A stretch of DNA of 60,362 bases from UBA5486 sp036744795 (GCA_036744795.1 DAIOHK010000012.1:1-60362), one strand, 5' to 3'; numbered from the stretch's first letter, positions 42,073 through 51,290 are shown. Numbers and translations: made by a program. Notes: generated by a model not told the origin, from the letters alone.

Positions 42073-42891
42073 TCACTTGTCAATAATGGTAAGATCATCT
42101 ATAGCAATGACAGAGATTCCATGTTTTTCTGCTTCTTCCAATAGTTTATCTTTTTCCATAATAAAAGTAACCCCTGCCTGCACCGCCAGGACTCTAGCTT
42201 TACAAGCAATCACAGCTTTCAAGGTAGTCATTCCGATTGCTGGTACATCAAACCTCAGATCCTGCTGGGGTTTGGCTACTTTTACTACCACTACACCTTC
42301 ACCGCCCAATTCTCCCCCACGCAGTATAGTCCGGTCTGTACCTTCAACTGCCTCCACTGCTAGAACCATTCCTTTTTTCACTACTACACTCTGCCCAATA
42401 TCTAATCCGCCTACTTTTTTCGCCATTTTATAGCCTAATTTGACATCTTCTTTTTCTTGGTCATTAAGAGATGGTCCAGCTAACAACCCCTTTTCCGGAA
42501 TAAGATGGTCTAAAAATTTAGTCTGTTTCTCTACTACAATTCCCTTAGCTGCAAAATAGCGGACAATAGCTAATTGAATCGAATCATCATTCTTCTGATC
42601 TAACCTGGAAAACAAGAGCTTTAAATCCTGATCTATACCCTTCCCTGAAAATAAAGCTTCTTTACTAACCTTACCAGCCATTACAATTCTGTCAACTTGA
42701 TGCTTGATAAATAACTGCAGAACAGAGTTTAATTGTCCCAGGCTCCCCTCTTCCACAATAAATCCTTCATCCCTGAATGCTTCAAGATCTGTTGCCAAAC
42801 CGATGATCACCGGCTCAATACCAGACCTTCTCATTCCTTTCGCCACTTCCAGTGGGAGTAAACCTTTACCTGATAAAACTCCCCACTTCAT
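42073..42891 (-). CDS. lpxI: UDP-2,3-diacylglucosamine pyrophosphatase LpxI
   Basis: 272 residues. Hydrolyses UDP-2,3-diacylglucosamine to lipid X, the alternative to LpxH. Recognised by the N-terminal WGVLSGKGLLPLEVAKGMRR, MAGKVSKEALF near 72 and the C-terminal domain with VEGTDRTILRGGELGGEG near 181 and FDVPAIGMTTLKA near 211. GGAGGG precedes the ATG. It starts about 65 bases after the palindromic terminator behind lpxA, so it probably has its own promoter. Confidence 0.92.
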   Translation of the reverse strand: MKWGVLSGKGLLPLEVAKGMRRSGIEPVIIGLATDLEAFRDEGFIVEEGSLGQLNSVLQLFIKHQVDRIVMAGKVSKEALFSGKGIDQDLKLLFSRLDQKNDDSIQLAIVRYFAAKGIVVEKQTKFLDHLIPEKGLLAGPSLNDQEKEDVKLGYKMAKKVGGLDIGQSVVVKKGMVLAVEAVEGTDRTILRGGELGGEGVVVVKVAKPQQDLRFDVPAIGMTTLKAVIACKARVLAVQAGVTFIMEKDKLLEEAEKHGISVIAIDDLTIIDK

Positions 42892-42956
42892 AATTATCCC
42901 TCCATAGCTATAATACTTTCTAAACCAATGATATGAGTTTTCTTCAATTTAGTAAA

Positions 42957-42980
42957 AAGACTAGACTTAAGTCTAGTCTT
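42957..42980. terminator. Perfect palindrome terminator between lpxA and lpxI
   Basis: AAGACTAGACTT and its exact complement AAGTCTAGTCTT, continued by TTTTAC on the minus strand. It divides lpxC-fabZ-lpxA from lpxI-lptCAB. Confidence 0.82.
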
Positions 42981-43001
42981 AAACAATAAACTATTTTTAG
43001 G

Positions 43002-43808
43002 TTACCGACAAATACCCCGTTGGGCATTACGAAGAAAACGTATAAAATGATCTATTTCCGGGGAACTTTTTAATTCATGTTCCATCTTTTCGATCGCCTG
43101 TGCCACCGATAAGTTAGCACGATACAAAATTCGATAGGCTTTTTTTATTTCATCCCTTACTTCGGGTGGGATATTATTCCTTCTAAGGCCAACAATATTT
43201 ATCCCCGCTACCCTTGCCGGATTACCATCCGCAATTACAAATGGTGGTACATCCTTTACAATTTTGGAACAGCCTCCGATCATAGCCATTTTTCCGATTT
43301 TAGTAAATTGATGAATACCACATAACCCGCCGATCACTGCTCGATCCTCAACCACTACGTGCCCAGCTAGCGCCGTACAATTAGCCATAACTATATGGCT
43401 TCCCACTTGACAATCATGAGCAATATGTGAATAAGCCATAAATAAGTTCTGATTACCAATCCTGGTTTCTCCACCTCCACCTTCCGTACCTAAGCTGACA
43501 GTTACATTCTCGCGGAAGGTATTACCATCCCCAATAAATAAAAAACTCTTTTCACCCTTAAATTTTAAATCCTGGGGTTCACATCCGATCGAAGCACCAT
43601 GAAAAAACCTATTACCAGAACCAATCTTCGTCCAGCCATCAATCGTTACATGAGGACCCACCCGGCAACTATCACCCAGCTCTACATTTTCTCCAATAAG
43701 TGCATACGGGCCAATCACTACATCTTTTCCTAGTTTTGCACTAGGATGAACAATAGCGGTTTCATGGATCTCTCTTAGCGGTATTACTTTATTCTCAATT
43801 ACTTTCAT
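43002..43808 (-). CDS. lpxA: UDP-N-acetylglucosamine acyltransferase LpxA
   Basis: 268 residues. First step of lipid A synthesis: transfers a hydroxyacyl chain from ACP to UDP-GlcNAc. A left-handed beta-helix of hexapeptide repeats (IHETAIVHPSAKLGKDVVIG ...) is followed by the helical C terminus. The catalytic His lies in AYSHIAHDCQVG near residue 125; GNPARVAGINIVGLRR near 195 is diagnostic. AAGGAGG precedes the ATG. Confidence 0.95.
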   Translation of the reverse strand: MKVIENKVIPLREIHETAIVHPSAKLGKDVVIGPYALIGENVELGDSCRVGPHVTIDGWTKIGSGNRFFHGASIGCEPQDLKFKGEKSFLFIGDGNTFRENVTVSLGTEGGGGETRIGNQNLFMAYSHIAHDCQVGSHIVMANCTALAGHVVVEDRAVIGGLCGIHQFTKIGKMAMIGGCSKIVKDVPPFVIADGNPARVAGINIVGLRRNNIPPEVRDEIKKAYRILYRANLSVAQAIEKMEHELKSSPEIDHFIRFLRNAQRGICR

Positions 43809-43856
43809 CCGGAGGCCTCCTTACCTACCTACAAATATACATACATATACTTTTAT

Positions 43857-44279
43857 TTATGAACCTAATACAAACATCAAATCCGCCTCAGCAACTATTT
43901 TTCCATCTACCTTAGCTATACCTCTGGCTTTACAAAAATTACCTTTCACTCGTAAAATATCAATTTCCAGATACATCTGATCGCCTGGAACCACCGGACG
44001 ACGAAAACGAGCCTTATCAATCCCAGTAAAAAACGGGATCTTACCTAGGTGCTCCTCTTCAACTAATAAAGCCAGCCCAGCAGCTTGAGCCATACTTTCA
44101 ATAATCAGAACACCAGGCATTATAGGACGTTGAGGAAAATGCCCACAAAAATATTCTTCATTATTTGTAACATTTTTTAAAGCGATGATCCTTTTCCGTG
44201 GCTCACATAAAATCACCCGATCTACTAGTAGAAAAGGGTATCTATGCGGCAATAATTTTTTAATCTCATTAATCTCCAT
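43857..44279 (-). CDS. fabZ: 3-hydroxyacyl-ACP dehydratase FabZ
   Basis: 140-residue hot-dog-fold enzyme. LLPHRYPFLLVDRV near residue 9; catalytic His in GHFPQRPIMPGVLIIE near 46-61 with the catalytic Glu; MAQAAGLALL follows. It competes with LpxA for hydroxyacyl-ACP and is typically placed next to it. Start ATG at 44279, 11 bases after lpxC. Confidence 0.95.
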   Translation of the reverse strand: MEINEIKKLLPHRYPFLLVDRVILCEPRKRIIALKNVTNNEEYFCGHFPQRPIMPGVLIIESMAQAAGLALLVEEEHLGKIPFFTGIDKARFRRPVVPGDQMYLEIDILRVKGNFCKARGIAKVDGKIVAEADLMFVLGS

Positions 44280-44290
44280 TACGGACCTCC

Positions 44291-45127
44291 CTATTCCAGA
44301 AGACTCTCCAGCTTTAATGCTAATTCTAAATCCAGTTTATGACCGGAGCGAATCGCAACAATCTCTCCCTCCACCGGGCCAAGCAAATATAAATCACCTA
44401 AAATATCAAGAATTTTATGGCGAACAATTTCATCCTCATACCTTAGTTCATTAAGATAGGAGTCTTCCCCCACCACTACAGCTGCATCAATATTTCCTCC
44501 TAATGCGAGTCCCTGTTTACGAAGTTCCTCTAATTCCCGTGAAAAAGCAATCGTCCTAGCTCCGGCTAGCTCCTCCCAAAAAACTTCAGGAGTAATCTCA
44601 TATTGAGCAAACTGATTCCCAGTTACTTTATGGTCAGAAGTAAAACAATAACTAATCCTTAACCCTTTCCCTGGTAAAGCAATTAAATAAGAATGGGTAG
44701 TATTACCATTCATCACCCAGACCGGAGAAGTTACCCCCCGTACCTTTCTTGGTTGCTTCTGGGTAATTAAACCCGTTTCCCGAATTTTTTCCGCAAAATA
44801 CCGGGAACTACCATCACCCAATGGTAATTCAGAACCATCCACCTCAATCAGGAGGTTGTCCACTCTCAAACCGTGAAGGGCAGCCATCAAATGCTCGATC
44901 GTCTGGATCCGCCATTCCTTGGTCCCTAAGGTCATGTTCTTTACTGTATCCACTACATTCCCCGGTTTAGCCGCAATCACCGGTTTTCCTGGTAAATCAG
45001 AGCGAGAAAAAAGAATACCTGTGTCAACCGGTTGAGGAATTAGGCTTACCGACACCATTTTCCCGGAATGTAAGGCTTGACCAGCAATGGTAATCTTAGT
45101 CTTTAAAGTTTGCTGAAAGCCCTTCAA
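44291..45127 (-). CDS. lpxC: UDP-3-O-acyl-N-acetylglucosamine deacetylase LpxC
   Basis: 278-residue zinc enzyme, the committed step of lipid A synthesis. Zinc His in TIEHLMAALHGL near residue 78; VRHKILDILGDLYLL near 236 with His and Asp ligands; catalytic His in RSGHKLDLELA near 262. The GARTIAFSRE segment corresponds to the usual ARTF motif. The order lpxC-fabZ-lpxA is the common one; no lpxD is found next to it. Confidence 0.95.
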   Translation of the reverse strand: MKGFQQTLKTKITIAGQALHSGKMVSVSLIPQPVDTGILFSRSDLPGKPVIAAKPGNVVDTVKNMTLGTKEWRIQTIEHLMAALHGLRVDNLLIEVDGSELPLGDGSSRYFAEKIRETGLITQKQPRKVRGVTSPVWVMNGNTTHSYLIALPGKGLRISYCFTSDHKVTGNQFAQYEITPEVFWEELAGARTIAFSRELEELRKQGLALGGNIDAAVVVGEDSYLNELRYEDEIVRHKILDILGDLYLLGPVEGEIVAIRSGHKLDLELALKLESLLE

Positions 45128-45204
45128 ACCTACACCTCCAAAACCTAATAACTTATAAATCTTTCCCTATTTTCTAAATGCTTTTTTAGTATATCATGTT
45201 TCTT

Positions 45205-45957
45205 TTAATTTTTTAATAGTTTTTTATATTTTTCACCAATTTCTGACCGCGGCTCGGTAAATATTTTTTCTGGTGTTCCTTCTTCCACAATATTACCATG
45301 ATCAAGAAGGAGAATCCGGTCAGCAGCCCGGCGAGCAAAACCAACCTCATGGGTGACAACCAACATGCTAGTCTCTCTTTCCCTAACCAAATCCTCCATT
45401 ATATCCAGAACCTCTCCAACCAGGATCGGGTCAAGAGCAGCTGTCGGTTCATCCCACAGCATCAGCCGTGGTTCAAGAGCTAAGGCTCTAGCTATTCCTA
45501 CTCTTTGTTGTTCCCCACCGCTAAGGTCCACCGGATAACTTGAGACTCTCTCCTTCATTCCCACTCGTGACAAGGCTGTAATACCCTTCTCTTCTGCCTC
45601 ATCCTTAGGCAAACCATAAACTCTTAGGGCAAAGGTGACATTCTCCAGAACATTTAATCGCCGGATCAGGTTAAATTGTTGAAATACAAACCCGATTTTC
45701 TTCCTGATCTCAGACAATTTAGTCATAGGAATACCGGTTACTTCCACACCATCGAAGAAAATCCGGCCTTCATCCGGTTCAGTTAAGCGATTTATACACC
45801 TTACTAGTGTAGATTTTCCACAGCCACTAGGTCCCATAATAATTATCGTCTCTCCTGTATAAAGGTTAAGGTTAATTTTATTCAAAACCATCCTGCGGTG
45901 ATATCTTTTTCCCAATCCTTCTATTTTTAGTAAAAGTTCTCCCTTTTCTGTAATCAT
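45205..45957 (-). CDS. ABC ATPase paired with a large envelope membrane protein
   Basis: 250 residues. Walker A MGPSGCGKST near 41, Q loop GFVFQQFNLIRR near 86, signature LSGGEQQRVGIARAL near 139, Walker B LMLWDEPTAALDP near 162. The sequence is closest to the polar-amino-acid (GlnQ) and LolD/MacB-like groups, so annotation pipelines would call it an amino acid transporter ATPase. However, no amino acid permease or binding protein is nearby: its ATG overlaps by four bases (ATGA) the gene for an 824-residue membrane protein, and it lies directly upstream of lpxC. A role in envelope lipid or LPS handling is inference from context. Confidence 0.85.
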   Translation of the reverse strand: MITEKGELLLKIEGLGKRYHRRMVLNKINLNLYTGETIIIMGPSGCGKSTLVRCINRLTEPDEGRIFFDGVEVTGIPMTKLSEIRKKIGFVFQQFNLIRRLNVLENVTFALRVYGLPKDEAEEKGITALSRVGMKERVSSYPVDLSGGEQQRVGIARALALEPRLMLWDEPTAALDPILVGEVLDIMEDLVRERETSMLVVTHEVGFARRAADRILLLDHGNIVEEGTPEKIFTEPRSEIGEKYKKLLKN

Positions 45958-48428
45958 TTCATCACCATCTTCCGCCTATTAAGGAACTGTAACAATCCGG
46001 GACGACCCGCTGGAATCACAATCTCCCGCATCACCGTAGTGAAAGAAAATCCCATGGCATATCCAGCTACAACTTCATCCATATTTAGCTGATGAAATTT
46101 TTCTACTACCCGATAAAATATTATTCCTAATAGGCCACCGGTTAAGAAAAAATGGAAGCCTGATAAATATGGGATATGTGCCCCGGAAAGTTTAATCGTC
46201 GCCCATAACCAAAGAGCACCCAAAGCAGCTGAATAAAGCCAGGGAAAAATAGTCCGGTAAATCTTGTTTCCTACCCCTTTTCTCTCTTTTTGACTCGTAT
46301 CCCCCAGTGGAGCAATCAAATTCAGATGATGCAAAATTGCCAGCACCGGAGCTTGATCTAGGAAAAAAGCTAAAATTCCTAAAATTATTACAGTTAGAGC
46401 CGCAATTACCCCTTTTACTTCCTGAAGAAGCCTGGATAGCTCATTCCGGACATCAGCTTGAAACGTTCCCGGAGGTAATGACTGAATCCGTACTTGATTA
46501 GAATCAAAGAAACCTTTGATCAGTTTGGTAACTTCCTTCTTGTCATATCCGGAATTGAGAAAAAGCTGTAACTTCTCTCCAGATGCCACTTCTCCACCTA
46601 AATAATTATCAAGTAAAGTAATGGTTTTCCCGATCTCATCATCCTTTAATTTAGGCAGTGAAGACTGAAACACTTTTAATTCATCAATAATCATTGTCAA
46701 ATTAGTCTCTTCCAATGCCCCAAAGCCTGATTCCAGCGGGGTTAATCCCTGACGCAGGCCGGAAAGATCTAGTTCCTCTAATTCTTTTAGACTCTCGGTA
46801 TTCATTCCGATTAGTTCAGCAATTCCCTCTAAAGAGCCATCTTCTCCTCCGGTTATTCTGTAAACTTTATTAAGCTGCTCTGCAAGATTAGCCGTTCCCT
46901 GCTTCCACCGTAATAAAACCTCAACCAATGGGTTAAATCGGTTAATAAAATCATCAAGGCTCTTAGCTTTACTTCTTAAGTCTTCAATCAGCCTGGTGAT
47001 TCCCTGGTCTAGAGAAGTAATCCGCTCCCCAAGGTCACCATAATACCCTGAGCTTTTGAGCACCAGCCCCATTTGGGTAAAGGTCTGAACCCCTTCTAAC
47101 TCACCTATCGCTTTATCTAGTTGATTCTCTGCCCACCGTAAACGGGCCAGATTATCCGCCATATTTTGAAGTTCAGTTCCGGTACCCTCCAGTAAAGTAG
47201 AGAGCCTTCTAATTCTCTGTAAATCCGGAGTTCCGGTTCCCAACCCATTAATACTTTGGAGTGCAGCCTGAATGGTCTCCGCAGCAGCAAGCACTTGTCC
47301 GGCTTGTGAAGGAAGATCCTGAATACTATTCACTTGCTCCAGAAGTTTAATTGATTCATCCAACACTTTAACCAGTCGTTCTCTTGGACTATCTGTAATA
47401 ATACTGGCAACTATATCTCCAGTTTTATTATCTTCTACTACCAAACGGGCAGAAGGATCAGAGATAAAACTAGAATCGCCCTGAATAATCAGCCCTTTCA
47501 TTCTCCCTTCTTGTTCCGAAGAAGTGATTTTAACCAATACATCCTCAGAGTTAACTGGTTCTCCTTTTTTCAAAGGTTGGGTACCTTTACTCCCTAATAC
47601 TAATAGATCACCGGGTTTAAGCATTACACCTGATACAGGAATAACAAAAACCTGACCGGCATATGAAAGAAGAAACTTTTTCATTTCTGCCATGGTCATC
47701 AAAAGAGCCTGCCGATCATCAGAACTTTCTCCAGATGTGACATCCCGGATAAAAGTAACTCCTCCCTTACCCGCCAATAAACCACTGAGATTTTTCCCTG
47801 TCTCAATTGTATTTTCCACATTATACTCAGAAGGAAACCTGATCTCCAAAAGGCGATAGCTCTCCAAAAGACCTTCAATCTCTTTTTTTACTTTTTTAAT
47901 GTTTACGCTTCGATTCAGAATAATTGCAATGCTTGACCCATCCTGGAAGGCAAAACTAACATCAGGTATCTTTTCTATTTCCCTGATAAAAAGGTCCATT
48001 ACACTTCGGGGAATCCCAGAAAGGGTAAGTCGTGGTTCCGTCATTAAACTAAAACCACCACCTCCTGGGACATCCCGGAAATAGTAACTTAAATTCGTAA
48101 AAACTCTTTTGGTACGATACTTGGGAGGTAACCCAATAAAAACTGCCGTCTTCCCGGCAATATTTACACCTGTTTTTATAACAGATCCGGGTAACTTCTC
48201 CTGAATAATCTGCTTAAACCGTGAAAGTGCAACCCCTTTTAAATCATTACGAACCTGAAATAATAGATCATATTCACCAATATCACCCATTAATCCAGCT
48301 ATCGTCTGAGAAAAATAGCGATCAGCTACCATCCCAGCACCAGCTGCCAAAATAGATGACAGAAAGATACTGAGTAAAATCCAGATTATTAAATCCTTGA
48401 TAAATTTTTCGCGGAAGATACTTAACAT
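45954..48428 (-). CDS. Large membrane protein with MacB/LolE-like topology, ABC partner
   Basis: 824 residues, family not recognised. One N-terminal helix (LIIWILLSIFLSSILAAGAG, about 10-35), then about 640 residues outside the membrane, then about three helices (VIAALTVIILGILAFFL near 682; LYSAALGALWLWATI near 740; FHFFLTGGLLGIIFYRVV near 763) and a conserved-looking amphipathic tail. The soluble part begins with mixed alpha/beta segments (to about 340) and continues with heptad-like helices (about 350-650). This 1+3 layout is that of type VII ABC proteins such as LolC/E, MacB and FtsX, but the periplasmic part is much larger. The ATG at 48428 has GGAGGAG six bases upstream; the frame opens five codons earlier. 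Confidence 0.75.
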   Translation of the reverse strand: MLSIFREKFIKDLIIWILLSIFLSSILAAGAGMVADRYFSQTIAGLMGDIGEYDLLFQVRNDLKGVALSRFKQIIQEKLPGSVIKTGVNIAGKTAVFIGLPPKYRTKRVFTNLSYYFRDVPGGGGFSLMTEPRLTLSGIPRSVMDLFIREIEKIPDVSFAFQDGSSIAIILNRSVNIKKVKKEIEGLLESYRLLEIRFPSEYNVENTIETGKNLSGLLAGKGGVTFIRDVTSGESSDDRQALLMTMAEMKKFLLSYAGQVFVIPVSGVMLKPGDLLVLGSKGTQPLKKGEPVNSEDVLVKITSSEQEGRMKGLIIQGDSSFISDPSARLVVEDNKTGDIVASIITDSPRERLVKVLDESIKLLEQVNSIQDLPSQAGQVLAAAETIQAALQSINGLGTGTPDLQRIRRLSTLLEGTGTELQNMADNLARLRWAENQLDKAIGELEGVQTFTQMGLVLKSSGYYGDLGERITSLDQGITRLIEDLRSKAKSLDDFINRFNPLVEVLLRWKQGTANLAEQLNKVYRITGGEDGSLEGIAELIGMNTESLKELEELDLSGLRQGLTPLESGFGALEETNLTMIIDELKVFQSSLPKLKDDEIGKTITLLDNYLGGEVASGEKLQLFLNSGYDKKEVTKLIKGFFDSNQVRIQSLPPGTFQADVRNELSRLLQEVKGVIAALTVIILGILAFFLDQAPVLAILHHLNLIAPLGDTSQKERKGVGNKIYRTIFPWLYSAALGALWLWATIKLSGAHIPYLSGFHFFLTGGLLGIIFYRVVEKFHQLNMDEVVAGYAMGFSFTTVMREIVIPAGRPGLLQFLNRRKMVMK

Positions 48429-48515
48429 AATATTCTCCTCCATGTTTACGATTATAACATATCATCCGCTACAAAGAAGAAGGTAATTACTGTTTACCAA
48501 GGTAGATAAAACTAA

Positions 48516-48550
48516 AGGGACTATAAGATATCCATATGTTTAAAGTCCCT
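48516..48550 (-). other. Second hairpin downstream of the LpxB-like gene
   Basis: AGGGACT and AGTCCCT arms, 21-base loop, followed by TTTAGTTTT on the minus strand. Probably a back-up terminator behind that at 48564. Confidence 0.5.
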
Positions 48551-48563
48551 AACCGGTCGAAAA

Positions 48564-48591
48564 AATAACCCGGGAAAATCCCCAGGTTATT
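48564..48591 (-). terminator. Terminator of the LpxB-like gene
   Basis: AATAACC pairs with GGTTATT around GGGGATTTTCCCGG on the minus strand, with TTTTTTCG after it. The stem overlaps the stop codon at 48590. Confidence 0.82.
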
Positions 48592-49885
48592 ATCTTTTAT
48601 TAAGATCCTTATTTTCGTAATATTCTTTTACTACCTCCTGAAGTAAATCAGCTAAACGTTGAGCTGCTCCTTGTTCACCAACTGCCTCCTGTAAACGTTT
48701 GGTAATATTAAAAAGTCCGGTTCGATCTTTTAACATATCTACTGCAGTCTCTGCCACTTCATCCGGAGAAAGTTCACCAATTAATTCCGGGGTGACTAAC
48801 TCTCCTGCCAATCGATTCGGCCAAGCCGTAAACTTTATCTTTGCTAGAACTTTGGGAAGCAATCTTTTCTTTAGTTTCTTTCCTAAAACCGGGATTTCTC
48901 CGATTATACCTGCAATACCCTCTAGTGGTATTTCTTCCGGATGATTCAAAGGTACTGTTACAATCATCGGTACCCCCATAAAAGATAGTTCAATAGTATT
49001 GGTTCCCGGAATGGTAAGTGCTAAGTCTGCCCAGTTCATTAGGTCATACTGGTGTCCACGAAAACAGGGGATGCTGACACCAGAACTAGTTTTAATTTGC
49101 CCGTGAGATTGCCATTCCAAAGAAGTTTTTTTATCTTCTCCAGGAATATAAACAGCAGACAGCTTCCATGATTTCGCCATAGAACTGGAAAGCGACTCAA
49201 TCAATTGCTGCTCAGAAACAAAAGGGGAAATACTAACTGCTGGAATCAGATCTGAGATCTGATTCTTAATTTTTTCCGCTGCTTTTAGGAAAAAAACCAA
49301 CATGTAATGGAAATGAGCAGGACGGCTTCCCGGCATTAGTAGGAGCCCGGGACTACCCTGGTTTCCTAGTATCTGCTTCATCTTTTCTTTACTAAAACCA
49401 GGCTTAACCGCATCCAACATTAGATTACCGATCACCCGGGTCTTCTTTTTTATCAAATTATTTTTAATTTTCTCAACCATATAGTGATAAGGTAAAGCAA
49501 ACCGGGCAAAAGATCTTTCCCAATTTACCAGTCCTTCTGTGTAAGCTACCGCGGGGTAATGGAGTCGCTTTCCTAAAAAAGCAGCATAGGTAAGATCCCC
49601 ACCCAAAAAAAGTACAACTCCACACCCCGAAGGATAAAACCCTTTCGGTCGTTTGCCGGTCAGAATTAAACGAATAGTTTCTTTAGCTCCTATTACCTTA
49701 TCAACCTGTGGAATTTCTTTAACAACCTCGGTTTCAGCTCCACTAGCAAACGGACAGGGCGGAATAAAAACCGTAATCCTACTTTCCCAAGGAAGATGCT
49801 CAAGTGCAACTGAAACTGGTTTAAGCCAACCCGAGACCTCTCCCGGACTATTAACCGTAATTATAACGTCTACAAGTTCTTTCAT
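48590..49885 (-). CDS. LpxB-like glycosyltransferase (lipid-A-disaccharide synthase-related), type 1
   Basis: 431 residues with the LpxB/GT-B plan: N-terminal VIITVNSPGEVSGWLKPVS in place of the canonical AGExSGD, GVVLFLGGDLTYAAFLGKRL near 88, LLLMPGSRPAHFHYML near 183, and C-terminal DLALTIPGTNTIELSFMGVP near 291 corresponding to the GTATLE motif. It has about 50 residues more than E. coli LpxB. It probably joins UDP-diacylglucosamine and lipid X, or another lipid-linked sugar, but the altered motifs leave the substrate open. A second, different LpxB relative is at 52358. Confidence 0.75.
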   Translation of the reverse strand: MKELVDVIITVNSPGEVSGWLKPVSVALEHLPWESRITVFIPPCPFASGAETEVVKEIPQVDKVIGAKETIRLILTGKRPKGFYPSGCGVVLFLGGDLTYAAFLGKRLHYPAVAYTEGLVNWERSFARFALPYHYMVEKIKNNLIKKKTRVIGNLMLDAVKPGFSKEKMKQILGNQGSPGLLLMPGSRPAHFHYMLVFFLKAAEKIKNQISDLIPAVSISPFVSEQQLIESLSSSMAKSWKLSAVYIPGEDKKTSLEWQSHGQIKTSSGVSIPCFRGHQYDLMNWADLALTIPGTNTIELSFMGVPMIVTVPLNHPEEIPLEGIAGIIGEIPVLGKKLKKRLLPKVLAKIKFTAWPNRLAGELVTPELIGELSPDEVAETAVDMLKDRTGLFNITKRLQEAVGEQGAAQRLADLLQEVVKEYYENKDLNKR

Positions 49886-50000
49886 TTAAATACCACCAAT
49901 ACTATAATCAGTTCCTCTAGTATTCTCTATACATTAAAATATTACCTTTATAGTTAGTGCTAAGTAAAAATGATTTTAAATCCTATTTTCTCCTATATTA

Positions 50001-50009
50001 TGTTATAAT
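50001..50009 (+). promoter_or_regulatory. Extended -10 promoter for the O-antigen ligase gene
   Basis: TGTTATAAT is an extended -10 (TGnTATAAT) about 65 bases upstream of the start codon; no good -35, which extended -10 promoters do not need. It drives the first plus-strand gene of the pair. Confidence 0.55.
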
Positions 50010-50072
50010 GGTTTCATTTGAAAGTGACTTTAAAAGGAAAACAATATCTTTATACCATAAGGAGGTAAACTA

Positions 50073-51290
50073 ATGCCAACTATCAAGGAGCAACCAGTTA
50101 ATAACAGAAGCAAAAACCCTTTAGGGAATATGGGGTGGTACCTAACTTTTGCTTTAATTCCTTTTGACCAAACCTACCCCGGTCTATTATTTTTGTTAAT
50201 TTCAAAGGTAGTATCGATATTTAATAAGACAAACAAATTGAAGCTATTTCCATCAGAATCTCGACTAGTTTCCCGCACAAATAGATTATTTATATATTTA
50301 TTAATCTCCTTATTTATAAGCGGCATTTTCTCACCCGAGCCACTAATTGCTTTATCTTTAGCTTTTGCCTTTAGTCTCTTATTCTATATTTTTACTTTCG
50401 GTGCTCAACACCTTGCTTTTTCAGACCCTAATTTACTAGAAAAATCTACTCTCCTTTTATGTATTGGCGGATCAGCCGCATCCATTATAGCTTTGATACG
50501 TTATTACGCTTTAGATCTCTCCCGTGCAGGTATCTTCTCGGGTCCAAATACTTTTGGAACTGTTATTATCATGTATAGTGGAATAATCATAGGTTTTTTA
50601 TTTCAGAAAGAAAAGCCATACCGTTATTTGACTTTTCCTTTTCTCTTTGTTTCAACTGGTGCTATGCTAGCCACCAAATCCCGAGGTGCATGGTTAGGGT
50701 TTATTGGAATGTTAATCAGCTTTATGGTATTTAATAAAAAACTCACTGCAATATTCCTAATTATACTCCTCTTAACCGGTGTTTTTATTTTTACGAACCC
50801 TACACTGAATGAGAGATTTTTATCCATTTTCTCTCTTGAAGATAGAAGTAATTTGGCAAGAATCCATATTTGGGAGGCAACCTTGGAAATGATTAAGGAT
50901 AATCCAGTATTTGGAGTTGGAGCCGGTGTTTATCCCCTGGTTTATAGTAAATATGTTCCACCACATTCTATTAAGACACAAACATGCTTCTCGCATAACC
51001 TTTTCCTTCAAGTAGCTGCTGAATTCGGAATTGTGGGTTTTGTTATCTTTATGTTAGCCCTCTGTCATGTACTATATATGGCCTATTCTTTGGCTAAAAC
51101 CGGAAATACTTTTTATCAAGGATTATTTGCAATGTTAATAGGTGTTCTTATCCATCAACAGTTTGATATCGCCATTTGGAAGATGAACGTAGGAGCTGCT
51201 TTCTGGCTCTTTATCGGAATAATCATTGGCCTTTATCGCCGAGAATTTCAACAAACAGAAAAGCAGAATCTCCAAGCTCCTATCTCCTAA
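50073..51290 (+). CDS. O-antigen ligase / polymerase-like membrane protein (Wzy_C family)
   Basis: 405 residues, about ten membrane helices. The large periplasmic loop contains the family signature with conserved Arg and His: ARIHIWEATLEMIKDNPVFGVGAGVYPLVY near residue 265 and FSHNLFLQVAAEFGIVGFV near 306. The preceding SRGAWLGFIGMLISF near 205 also fits. It joins O-polysaccharide to the lipid A core (WaaL) or polymerises it (Wzy); the two cannot be told apart by sequence. AAGGAGGT precedes the ATG. It is followed on the same strand by a family 2 glycosyltransferase. Confidence 0.85.
   Translation: MPTIKEQPVNNRSKNPLGNMGWYLTFALIPFDQTYPGLLFLLISKVVSIFNKTNKLKLFPSESRLVSRTNRLFIYLLISLFISGIFSPEPLIALSLAFAFSLLFYIFTFGAQHLAFSDPNLLEKSTLLLCIGGSAASIIALIRYYALDLSRAGIFSGPNTFGTVIIMYSGIIIGFLFQKEKPYRYLTFPFLFVSTGAMLATKSRGAWLGFIGMLISFMVFNKKLTAIFLIILLLTGVFIFTNPTLNERFLSIFSLEDRSNLARIHIWEATLEMIKDNPVFGVGAGVYPLVYSKYVPPHSIKTQTCFSHNLFLQVAAEFGIVGFVIFMLALCHVLYMAYSLAKTGNTFYQGLFAMLIGVLIHQQFDIAIWKMNVGAAFWLFIGIIIGLYRREFQQTEKQNLQAPIS

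Noticed and set aside
42077..42433. 118-codon plus-strand open frame
   Set aside because: Antisense to lpxI with no ribosome binding site; Ser/Thr/Pro-rich shadow.
45205..45957. Polar amino acid transporter ATPase (GlnQ)
   Set aside because: Similarity is to the ATPase class only; no amino acid permease or binding protein is linked and the overlapping partner has a different topology.
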